This document shows, piece after piece, positions 1-5,683 of a stretch of DNA of 11,134 nt. Numbering within the stretch: position 1 is the stretch's first letter; each line of letters opens with the position of its first letter. Location of the stretch: assembly GCA_030049955.1 (NCBI GenBank), contig JASIJX010000213.1, positions 1 to 11,134 of the forward strand, read 5' to 3'. The stretch comes from Acidobacteriaceae bacterium. GTDB taxonomy: Bacteria > Acidobacteriota > Terriglobia > Terriglobales > Acidobacteriaceae. A program made the translations under genes and the position numbers. The notes beneath the pieces were generated by a model. That model searched no databases, was not told the origin of the DNA, and saw only the letters and a list, made by a program, of their open reading frames with translations.

Positions 1-575
1 CCGGCTGCTCCGCCGCCAATGACCGCGACTACAGTGTTGACTGTGACGGTCTGGCCCTCGGGAACGCGGATTGCGGTGAGCACGCCGGCCACCGGCGCGG
101 GAATCTCAGCGTCCACTTTGTCGGTGGAGATTTCAAAAAGCGGCTCGTCTTTTTCTACGTGATCGCCGATTTTCTTGAGCCATTTGACGATGGTGCCCTC
201 GAAGATGGATTCGCCCATCTGCGGCATCACGACTTCGGCGCCGCCGGATGGCTGCGTTGCGGCAGGCGCAGCTTGCAGTGATGCTTCGGACTTAGTTGGT
301 TGCGGCTTTGCCGCGGGCTGGGCCTGCGCCGCTTCGCCGCTTTCCGATACCACGGCGACAACCGTATTCACCGTCACGGTCGCGCCTTCGTGGATCCTGA
401 TCTCGGTGAGGACGCCCGCGACCGGAGAGGGGATTTCTGCGTCCACTTTATCGGTGGAGATTTCAAACAGCGGCTCGTCTTTTTCGACGCGCTCGCCGGT
501 CTTCTTCAGCCACTTGGTGATGGTGCCCTCGAAGATGGACTCGCCCATCTGGGGCATGACGACGTCAGTTGGCAT
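1..575 (-). CDS. 2-oxoacid dehydrogenase E2 subunit, N-terminal part (two lipoyl domains)
   Basis: Dihydrolipoamide acyltransferase, the core subunit of a 2-oxoglutarate or related 2-oxoacid dehydrogenase. It carries acyl groups on lipoyl-lysine arms in the cytoplasm. The gene runs off the left edge after 191 codons, so the peripheral-subunit-binding and catalytic domains are outside the window. Two lipoyl domains are visible, at residues about 1-78 and 113-190, each with the motif EISTDKVDAEIP; the lipoylated lysines are K43 and K153. An Ala/Pro/Gln-rich linker (about 80-112) joins them. The ATG at 575 follows GAAAGAGGG with a 4-base gap, and MPTDVVMPQMGESI is the typical beginning of an E2. 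It lies about 115 bp downstream of lipB on the same strand, which fits its need for lipoylation. The motif suits SucB or an acidobacterial multi-lipoyl E2; the acyl substrate cannot be told from this part, so no symbol is given. Confidence 0.93.
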   Translation of the reverse strand, partial: MPTDVVMPQMGESIFEGTITKWLKKTGERVEKDEPLFEISTDKVDAEIPSPVAGVLTEIRIHEGATVTVNTVVAVVSESGEAAQAQPAAKPQPTKSEASLQAAPAATQPSGGAEVVMPQMGESIFEGTIVKWLKKIGDHVEKDEPLFEISTDKVDAEIPAPVAGVLTAIRVPEGQTVTVNTVVAVIGGGAA

Positions 576-616
576 CCATCCCTCTTTCAAGCATTTGCCC
601 ACATCGCTTCTGCCGG

Positions 617-645
617 ATTATAAATCGCTGAGTTGCTGAGGCGAA
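617..645 (-). promoter_or_regulatory. Putative sigma70-type promoter of the E2 gene
   Basis: On the minus strand a perfect TATAAT lies at 622-617. A weak -35 candidate, TTCGCC, lies at 645-640, with a 17-bp spacer. Transcription would begin near 610, giving a leader of about 35 nt before the ATG at 575. The -10 is convincing and the -35 is poor. It would allow E2 expression independent of lipB. Confidence 0.5.
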
Positions 646-666
646 CACAGGCACGCGCCGCGCGAC

Positions 667-702
667 TAGACGTTCAACTATGCGCTCAACTAAGCGTTCA
701 AG
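667..702 (-). repeat. Three 12-bp tandem repeats spanning the lipB stop codon
   Basis: On the plus strand the units are TAGACGTTCAAC (667-678), TATGCGCTCAAC (679-690) and TAAGCGTTCAAG (691-702). Read on the lipB strand they encode L-N-A-stop, L-S-A-stop and L-N-V-stop, all in the lipB frame. The end of the gene and its stop codon have therefore been tandemly multiplied and have since diverged. Confidence 0.8.
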
Positions 703-1598
703 GGGCGGTCCTTCGGATTGTGCAGCCGCTCCACTTCGCGCGGCACCTGCAGCGGCGTGTCCTCCGCTGGGAACTCGGGCACCTGCGGTGCGGCAGGCTT
801 TTGGATTGAATTGGTTGCGATGGAGCGGAGCGCACCCAGACTTTCGAGGGCCAGGACCTGCTCGCCGAAGACCTGACCGAACTGCCGCGCGGCTTGGTGT
901 GCGACGGCTTCGAGGCCTGGCAGCGAAGTCGTGTCCATCCCTTCACGCTCCAGTTCACGTTGGAGGCTGGTTACAGGCCTGTCAGTAATGCCGCAGGGGT
1001 TGATGAGCAGAAACTCGCGCAGATCGGTGGTGACGTTGAAGGCAAATCCGTGCGACGTGACGCCACGCGAGACGTGAATGCCGATGGCGGCGATTTTGCG
1101 CTCGCCTTGCGGAGGGTCAGTGGCCTTTCTGTCACATAACTTGTCCGAGGGGCTGCCGTGCGCAGCACCCTCCAGAGGAGACCAGACGCCGGTGAGGCCG
1201 CAGATGCGGCCGGCGCGCACGCCGTAATTGCCGCATAGCCGGATGAGAGCTTCTTCCATGAGGCGGACGAAGTCCACCGGCCCCAGACGGCCGCCGCTGG
1301 AATTGCGCAGGCTGCGCAGGTCGAAGATGGGATAGCCGATGAGCTGGCCGGGGCCGTGATAGGTCACGTCTCCGCCGCGGTTGATCTCGTGCAGCGTAAC
1401 GCCGCGCGCGGCCAGCAAATCGTCTGAAGCGAGTATATTGGAGCGGTCTGCGTTGCGGCCGAGCGTGAGGACGGGCGGATGTTCGAGCAGCAGCAAAGTG
1501 TTTTCGATGCGTCCCTGCTGGCGCAGCGCCACCAGCTCTTCCTGGAGGCGCAGCGCCTCGCCGTAACCCGTGCGGCCGAGATAGAGGTACTGGATCAC
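690..1598 (-). CDS. lipB: Octanoyl-[acyl-carrier-protein]:protein N-octanoyltransferase LipB
   Basis: Moves the octanoyl group from acyl carrier protein to lipoyl-domain lysines, the first step of endogenous lipoate synthesis. The LipB signature RGGDVTYHGPGQ is at residues 75-86. The catalytic pair is present: Lys168 in ERKIAAIG and Cys202 in INPCGITD. The start is GTG at 1598; an in-frame TGA lies 9 bases further upstream, leaving no other good start. At 302 residues it is longer than the usual 210-240. Two causes are visible: about 21-25 extra residues between TGVW and ERKIAAIG, and a tail of roughly 50 residues after the core (ending DRPLNA). It begins 41 bp after the doxX-like gene and precedes the E2 gene on the same strand, so co-transcription is likely. 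Confidence 0.96.
   Translation of the reverse strand: MIQYLYLGRTGYGEALRLQEELVALRQQGRIENTLLLLEHPPVLTLGRNADRSNILASDDLLAARGVTLHEINRGGDVTYHGPGQLIGYPIFDLRSLRNSSGGRLGPVDFVRLMEEALIRLCGNYGVRAGRICGLTGVWSPLEGAAHGSPSDKLCDRKATDPPQGERKIAAIGIHVSRGVTSHGFAFNVTTDLREFLLINPCGITDRPVTSLQRELEREGMDTTSLPGLEAVAHQAARQFGQVFGEQVLALESLGALRSIATNSIQKPAAPQVPEFPAEDTPLQVPREVERLHNPKDRPLNA
1111..1173. repeat. Inverted-repeat-bounded 63-bp in-frame insert inside lipB
   Basis: GGAGGGT (1111-1117) and ACCCTCC (1167-1173) form a perfect 7-bp inverted repeat enclosing 49 bp. The whole block is 63 bp, exactly 21 codons. It coincides with the residues that LipB homologues such as the E. coli enzyme lack between GVY/GVW and the catalytic-lysine strand. 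The encoded stretch includes SDKLCDRKATDPPQGE and uses TTA, TGT and AGA codons, which are uncommon in the surrounding GC-rich gene. It may be a small palindromic (REP- or MITE-like) element that inserted in frame. No target-site duplication was seen. Confidence 0.4.
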
Positions 1599-1639
1599 AA
1601 CCCTGATTCAATTGTAGCCAGCCCGCTTAGCCAGCTCGT

Positions 1640-2026
1640 TCAACTTGCTACTCGCATTTGATAGAGGCCGAGAAACGCCGGGCGGACTCGCGAGTAGACG
1701 ATGATCCAGAGAATGGCGACGATGATGCCGGAGGGCAGCGCCGTGTGCGTCAAAAGTGTTCCCACCAGAAGGATGTTTACGATAACTGGCGCCAGAAGGC
1801 ACAGTCCGAGAGGCACGTAGCGGTTGATGAGCAGCAAAAAGCCGCCCACAGCTTCAAATGCGCCGACCGCCCATATGTAGTGAGTTGAGAAGAGTGTGCC
1901 CAAGAACTGGCCGGCGGCGCCGGCCGGCATGGGGCCCTGAGGTATGAACTGGACGAACTTATCCAGGCCGAAGACCAGGAACACCAATCCGAGCAGAATG
2001 CGTGCAATGATCGCGACGATCTTCAT
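1640..2026 (-). CDS. DoxX-like integral membrane protein
   Basis: A 128-residue hydrophobic protein predicted to sit in the inner membrane. The N-terminal segment (IARILLGLVFLVFGLDKFVQF, about residues 7-28) is the typical beginning of DoxX-family proteins. Further membrane segments lie at about 48-67, 71-95 and 98-113, giving four helices in all, the usual DoxX fold. The ATG at 2026 follows CGGGAG on the coding strand at a reasonable distance. It is first in a same-strand series with lipB (41 bp) and the E2 gene. DoxX-type proteins have been tied to quinone-linked oxidation or redox stress in some bacteria, but the role here is unknown and the link to lipoate metabolism rests only on position. 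Confidence 0.85.
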   Translation of the reverse strand: MKIVAIIARILLGLVFLVFGLDKFVQFIPQGPMPAGAAGQFLGTLFSTHYIWAVGAFEAVGGFLLLINRYVPLGLCLLAPVIVNILLVGTLLTHTALPSGIIVAILWIIVYSRVRPAFLGLYQMRVAS

Positions 2027-2182
2027 CGATTGTCTCCCGAGCAGATTCCGGCGAGCAGGACAAGCTCTGCAGCAAACCGGAGAGATTTTTGCTTAACCAA
2101 AAGGATGGTGGCAGATAAGCTCAAGGTGCAAGAAATTCATTTTAGGGCAGCTGCGCGAGAGATTCGAAACTTCATTGGGGGA

Positions 2183-2188
2183 TAAAAT
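2183..2188 (+). promoter_or_regulatory. Putative -10 box of rnpB
   Basis: TAAAAT lies 7 bases before the first base of the P1 helix (2196), which is where a transcription start would be expected. No clear -35 hexamer was found 16-18 bp upstream, so only the -10 is proposed. Confidence 0.45.
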
Positions 2189-2193
2189 AAAAG

Positions 2194-2678
2194 CTGGCAG
2201 GAGGACCGGGCGGTCGCTGCCGGGGTCCGCAAGGGCTTCCGGGAGAGGAAAGTCCGAACTCCAGAGGGTAGTGTGCCGGATAACGTCCGGGACGCGGGCG
2301 TGAAGGCCCGTGGACGGCCAGTGCCACAGAAAACATACCGCCGCTGCAATCATCTGGAGCTCTCAATGGACTTGTCCAAAGAGCTGGTCCAAAGAGTTGC
2401 ACCAGGCAGTGGTAAGGGTGAAAAGGTGCGGTAAGAGCGCACCGCTCCGACAGTAATGCCGGAGGCATGGTAAACCCCACACGGAGCAAGACCAAATAGG
2501 GAGGGAGACGCGAGCCCGGAGCAGAGCTCGCGCCCGGCATCGGCCCGATGCCGCAAGGCTGCTCTAATGCAAGGGCCGAAACCTCCGGGTAGGTCGCTGA
2601 TGAGTGTCCGCGGTAACGCGGCGCCTAGAGGAATGACCGCACACGACAGAATTCGGCTTACAGGTCCTTTTGCCGAAT
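2194..2678 (+). ncRNA. rnpB: RNase P RNA, bacterial class A
   Basis: The catalytic RNA that removes 5' leaders from tRNA precursors, working with the RnpA protein. Conserved cores appear in the right order: GAGGAAAGTCCG (2245-2256), the block containing GGTAAGGGTGAAAAGG and GTAAGAGCGCACC (2411-2443), GGAGCAAGACCAAATAGG (2483-2500), the GGGTAGG that binds the tRNA CCA end (near 2587), and ACACGACAGAATTCGGCTTA (2641-2660). The ends are set by helix P1: GGCAGGAGGACC (2196-2207) pairs with GGTCCTTTTGCC (2663-2674) over 12 bp including two G-U pairs. At about 480 nt it is clearly longer than the 377-nt E. coli RNA. Part of the excess is in the P12 area, roughly 2345-2410. The short open frames that overlap it on the minus strand are not genes. 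Confidence 0.97.
2374..2399 (+). repeat. 13-bp tandem duplication inside rnpB
   Basis: GTCCAAAGAGCTG (2374-2386) is followed directly by GTCCAAAGAGTTG (2387-2399), with one mismatch. It lies in the enlarged P12 region. AGCTCT just upstream can pair with AGAGCT in the first copy around a TGGA-CTTG-TCCA hairpin, so one copy is used in a helix and the other is spare. Confidence 0.7.
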
Positions 2679-2717
2679 GACGATAGCCGGCGACGAATTA
2701 TGTCGCATGGGCAATAA

Positions 2718-2756
2718 CGGCCCCGGCCTGGGAGACTTCTCAGCCGGGGCCGGCCA
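2718..2756 (+). terminator. GC-rich hairpin downstream of rnpB, possible terminator
   Basis: Bases 2718-2727 (CGGCCCCGGC) pair perfectly with 2743-2752 over 10 bp, enclosing a 15-base loop in which GAGA can pair with TCTC. It is about 40 bp beyond the end of rnpB. The following bases (CCAGTTTCGGGTTTTGG) are only modestly T-rich, so this is not a classical rho-independent terminator. It could instead protect or process the rnpB 3' end. Confidence 0.5.
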
Positions 2757-3040
2757 GTTTCGGGTTTTGGTGTCTGGGGCTCGGGCTGCACGGCTATGAA
2801 GCAAAAACAGCCGAACCCAGCATGGCGTATCCTTGCCAGAAGGTCGATCGATGACATCTGCCGGCGCGGAACGTCATTTTTGAAATGGCGGACCGGCAGA
2901 CCGGCATGGACGGCAGGCGCCGGCAGGTTCCCATACCCTCCCGAGCTTTCCCTTAGGTTGCGCAGTGTCTGACTGATGAACGCCGCTTGCTTCCAGGCGG
3001 TGTGCGAGGATGCACTTTCACTGCGGAGGATCGAAGGTCT
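2757..3040. other. Non-coding stretch before the regulator gene
   Basis: No convincing gene was found here. The stretch is rich in CCGG and GCCGGC words (around 2860-2930) that can form several weak hairpins, and CGGCT/AGCCG repeats near 2790-2815. A promoter for the downstream regulator must lie here or further upstream, but no good -35/-10 pair was identified. Confidence 0.5.
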
Positions 3041-4891
3041 GTGAAGAAGTTCGGTTGTTTCGCGCTCGATACGGTAAACGAATGTTTGTGGCATGAGGGC
3101 GGGAAGATTGCGCTGCAGCCCAAACCGTTCGCCGTTTTGCGCTACCTGGTGGAGCATCCCGGACGGCTGATCACGCATGATGAGCTGCTGGACGCGCTGT
3201 GGCCCGAAACCTATGTGCAGCCGCAGGTGCTGCGCACTTACATGCTGGAACTGCGCAAGGTGCTGGGCGATGACGCCGGTCAGCCGCGCTACATCCAAAC
3301 GCTGCCCAAGCGCGGTTACTCGTTTGTGGCCCAGGTCACGGAGGCGGCTGCGCAGCCTGCTTCGGTGGCTGCTTCGGTTACCGCATCATCGGCCGCTTCA
3401 ATGCAGGCGTCCGCGGCGTCCGCGGCGCTGCCGGGGCGCGACGAGGAGCTGGCGCGGCTGGCGAGCGAGCTCCCGCGCGCAGCGGCGGGTGAGCGCCGCG
3501 TCATTTTCCTCAGTGGCGAAGCTGGCATTGGAAAGACGGCCCTCATTGACGCATTCGAGCGGCAGGCGGCTGCGCAGGCGGCCCTCGCGCGCGGCCAGTG
3601 CGTCGCAGGTTTTGAAAAGGAAGAGTTTTACCCGGTGATGGAGGCGTTGAGCCAACTATGCGCTTCGCCTGATGGCGAGACCGCCTGCCGGATTCTTTCG
3701 CGCATGGCGCCGGAGTGGCTGGTTCCATCGCTGACGCCGTCGCTGGCCCCGCCTGGCCGTCAGCCGGAAATTGAAACCGTGCGCGAGAGGTCGCCCGGCA
3801 ATTTATGTGCTGCGCTCGAAGAGCTGACCGCGACCCGGCCTTTGGTGCTGGTGTTTGAAAATCTGCAATGGGCCGACAGCGCCACGCTCAAGCTTATCTC
3901 TGCATTGGCGCGCCGGCGCGCACCGGCGCGGCTGCTGATCGCAGGCACATACAGGCCGCGCAGCCTGGGCGCGCAGCTCAGGCAGTTGCGGCAGGATCTG
4001 CTGCTGCAGCGCGCCTGTGTGGAAATCGTGCTGGCGCCGTTGAGCCGCGCGGCCGTGCTGACGCTGCTGGCGCGCGAGCTTGAACAGGATGCTGTTCCGC
4101 CTCGACTGGCGGCATTCGTTCATGAGCGCGCCGAAGGCAATCCGCTGTTTGCGCTGGCGATCCTTAATCACCTCATCGCTCAACGGCTGCTGGTAAAGCG
4201 CGCAGCCGGCTGGGAACTGGCGCGCGACTTCGATGAGCGCGATGCGGGCGTGCCCGATGAGCTGGCGCAGATGTTGGAGCTCGAGATAGAGCGATTAAGC
4301 CCGGAAGAGCAGCACCTGCTTGAGGCCGGCAGCCTGATGAGCATCGCGTTCCCGGCGTGGGCCGTGGCCGCGGCACTGGGACAGGATGCCGCGGACGTGG
4401 AGGAAGCATGCGAGCAGCTTGCCCGGGCGATTCACTTCGTGCAGTGCGCGGGTCACGATGAGCTGCCCGATGGAAGCCGCTCGGCGTTTTTCGCATTTAC
4501 GCATGGGCTGTATCGCGAAGCGCTCTACCGGCGGCAATCTGCCACGCAGCGCGCGCGCCGGCATATCCGCATCGCCGAGAGGTTGGGCGAGCTGTTTGCA
4601 GGCCGTGAAGCGCATGTGGCCCGCGAGATTGCATTGCACTACGAGGCGGCAGGCGACTGGCGGCTGGGCGTGAACGCATTGCGCTCGGCGGCGCGCTACG
4701 CCGAAGAACGCCACGCTCATGCCGAGGCCGTGGAACTGCTGGAGCGAGCACTGCGCATCGCGGAGCACAGGATCGAAGCGCAGGGCGAAGCAAGCGCAGT
4801 GCGGAGCGAATTGGCCCGGTTGAACGAAAACCTGCGCTCCGCTGATATGAAGCGAGAAAAAACTGCTCCTGAAAGTTTGACGACTTCTTGA
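3041..4891 (+). CDS. PhoB/OmpR-type winged-helix regulator fused to an AAA (STAND-like) ATPase
   Basis: A cytoplasmic transcription regulator of 616 residues. Residues about 3-98 form an OmpR/PhoB C-terminal winged-helix domain: an initial strand KKFGCFALD, the LITHDELLDALWPE helix, recognition helix VLRTYMLELRKVLGD and wing YIQTLPKRGYSFV. An Ala-rich linker (about 100-130) leads to an ATPase with Walker A GEAGIGKT (159-166) and a Walker B-like LVLVFENLQWAD (268-279), similar to MalT/LAL-type sensors. Only one TPR-like repeat is visible near the C-terminus (about 535-575). There is no receiver domain and no membrane helix. GTG at 3041 is chosen because GGAGGA lies 10 bases upstream and the winged-helix domain begins at once; a TTG at 2987 would add 18 unlikely residues. 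Many relatives with this architecture are larger, with long TPR arrays. The ligand is unknown. Operator-like repeats overlap its stop codon. Confidence 0.88.
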   Translation: MKKFGCFALDTVNECLWHEGGKIALQPKPFAVLRYLVEHPGRLITHDELLDALWPETYVQPQVLRTYMLELRKVLGDDAGQPRYIQTLPKRGYSFVAQVTEAAAQPASVAASVTASSAASMQASAASAALPGRDEELARLASELPRAAAGERRVIFLSGEAGIGKTALIDAFERQAAAQAALARGQCVAGFEKEEFYPVMEALSQLCASPDGETACRILSRMAPEWLVPSLTPSLAPPGRQPEIETVRERSPGNLCAALEELTATRPLVLVFENLQWADSATLKLISALARRRAPARLLIAGTYRPRSLGAQLRQLRQDLLLQRACVEIVLAPLSRAAVLTLLARELEQDAVPPRLAAFVHERAEGNPLFALAILNHLIAQRLLVKRAAGWELARDFDERDAGVPDELAQMLELEIERLSPEEQHLLEAGSLMSIAFPAWAVAAALGQDAADVEEACEQLARAIHFVQCAGHDELPDGSRSAFFAFTHGLYREALYRRQSATQRARRHIRIAERLGELFAGREAHVAREIALHYEAAGDWRLGVNALRSAARYAEERHAHAEAVELLERALRIAEHRIEAQGEASAVRSELARLNENLRSADMKREKTAPESLTTS

Positions 4892-4909
4892 CGGCGATTT
4901 GACGACTTA
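4877..4909 (+). promoter_or_regulatory. Three 11-bp direct repeats, candidate winged-helix operator
   Basis: TTGACGA (4877), TTGACGG (4888) and TTGACGA (4899) recur with an exact 11-bp period; the spacers are CTTC, CGAT and CTTA. A 7-bp core plus 4-bp spacer repeated every helical turn is the known layout of PhoB/OmpR-family binding sites. The first copy lies within the last codons and the stop of the winged-helix regulator gene, and the array ends 48 bp before the next start codon. A poor -10 candidate, TCTAAA, is at 4915-4920. TTGACG also resembles a -35 box, so part of the signal may be promoter. Binding by the adjacent regulator is inference. Confidence 0.6.
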
Positions 4910-4957
4910 GTTTTTCTAAATCGCTAGTGTGGCTTCCAAGCAAGAGGAGGTCACACC

Positions 4958-5374
4958 ATGCGGATCAATCTCCATTCCATGATCCTGGCGCCGGCAATGG
5001 TTGCCGCTGCTGCGCTGCTTCTTCATCCCTCCACTGCCGCGGCGGCCCGGCCTGGAAGCACGGTTCATATTCCCTTCGATTTCATCGTTGGGGGCCAGAC
5101 GTGCCCTGCGGGTGATTACCGCGTTCACGTGGGCACTCTCTACAACACGGTAGCTCTGGAAGGCACTTCGCACACTTTCGTCTGGATGATCGGCCCCGGG
5201 GACGCCGATCCCGCCGATCATCGCACCATTCTCAAGTTCGACGTTCTCGGCGGGCGCCATCTTCTGCGCTCGATCCAGTACTGGTCCATGAGCACCAGCC
5301 AACTGGACAAGAAGGAACTGAAGAATATGAAGGAAACCATTCCGCCGCCGGAACAATCCGTGGTCGGCCTGTGA
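4958..5374 (+). CDS. Small secreted protein, acidobacterial type, unknown function
   Basis: A 138-residue protein with a Sec signal peptide: MRINLHSM, a hydrophobic stretch to about residue 22, and probable cleavage near STAAAA at about residue 30. The mature part begins with STVHIPFDFIVGGQTCPAGDYRV. This resembles a group of small exported proteins common in Acidobacteriota, with a pattern of the type VPFxFxxGxxxxPAGxYxV, whose role is not known. It has a single mature cysteine (QTCPAG), so no internal disulfide. The C-terminal part is charged (LDKKELKNMKE). The ATG at 4958 follows GAGGAGG with ideal spacing. It lies 66 bp after the winged-helix/AAA regulator and directly behind the 11-bp repeats, making it the most likely target of that regulator. 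Outside the cytoplasm, but the exact location is unclear. Confidence 0.82.
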   Translation: MRINLHSMILAPAMVAAAALLLHPSTAAAARPGSTVHIPFDFIVGGQTCPAGDYRVHVGTLYNTVALEGTSHTFVWMIGPGDADPADHRTILKFDVLGGRHLLRSIQYWSMSTSQLDKKELKNMKETIPPPEQSVVGL

Positions 5375-5419
5375 AGCTGGCTGCAGTTGTGGCAGCTGAT
5401 CCGAATCAAGTTTGCAACC

Positions 5420-5467
5420 GGGGGAAGGCGACGCTCGATTTTCGTCTTCCCTCTCTTTTTCTTTCCT
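5420..5467 (+). terminator. Probable rho-independent terminator after the secreted-protein gene
   Basis: GGGAA plus GACG (5422-5434) can pair with CGTC and TTCCC (5443-5451), with a small bulge and a loop of about 9 bases. A pyrimidine tract with runs of T (TTTTTCTTTCC) follows. It is 46 bp after the stop codon at 5374. Confidence 0.6.
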
Positions 5468-5479
5468 CTTCGAATGTAC

Positions 5480-5490
5480 TTGACGACTTG
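5480..5490 (+). promoter_or_regulatory. Single further copy of the 11-bp operator-like repeat
   Basis: TTGACGACTTG matches the first 10 bases of the repeats at 4877 and 4899 exactly. It stands alone: the next 11-bp steps on either side do not match. It is about 200 bp upstream of the DUF5916 gene. It may be a weak regulator site or a -35-like word. Confidence 0.35.
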
Positions 5491-5549
5491 CACAGCATTC
5501 CGTTCCATTCCGGAATCATTTCCAAACCAAGACTGCATTCCTGCAACGC

Positions 5550-5579
5550 TTGGCGTGGGTAGGACGTCTATATATAGAC
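5550..5579 (+). promoter_or_regulatory. Putative promoter with 14-bp palindrome over the -10, upstream of the DUF5916 gene
   Basis: A -35 candidate TTGGCG (5550-5555) and a -10 TATAGA (5573-5578) are 17 bp apart. GTCTATATATAGAC (5566-5579) is a perfect palindrome that covers the -10, a usual position for a repressor site. A related palindrome occupies the same place in the promoter at 10777-10812. The leader to the ATG at 5684 would be about 100 nt. Confidence 0.5.
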
Positions 5580-5683
5580 AGAAAGTTCTGGGCGGTACGA
5601 TATAAACTGAAGGCAAAGAGCAGTTCGACGCCCGCGTCCATTCGATCCTCAAACAAAAACCATGAACCCGGGGTTCCGGGAAG

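Noticed and set aside
184..193. TTGACGATGG inside the E2 gene, similar to the 11-bp operator repeats
   Set aside because: A single copy inside a coding region, part of the conserved lipoyl-domain sequence, with no 11-bp partner.
2093..2556. Minus-strand open frames over the RNase P RNA gene
   Set aside because: They lie antisense to conserved rnpB structure and show no protein family features.
2564..3298. A 244-residue minus-strand open frame
   Set aside because: It overlaps rnpB and the winged-helix gene, has no recognisable domain, and its content matches a shadow frame in GC-rich DNA.
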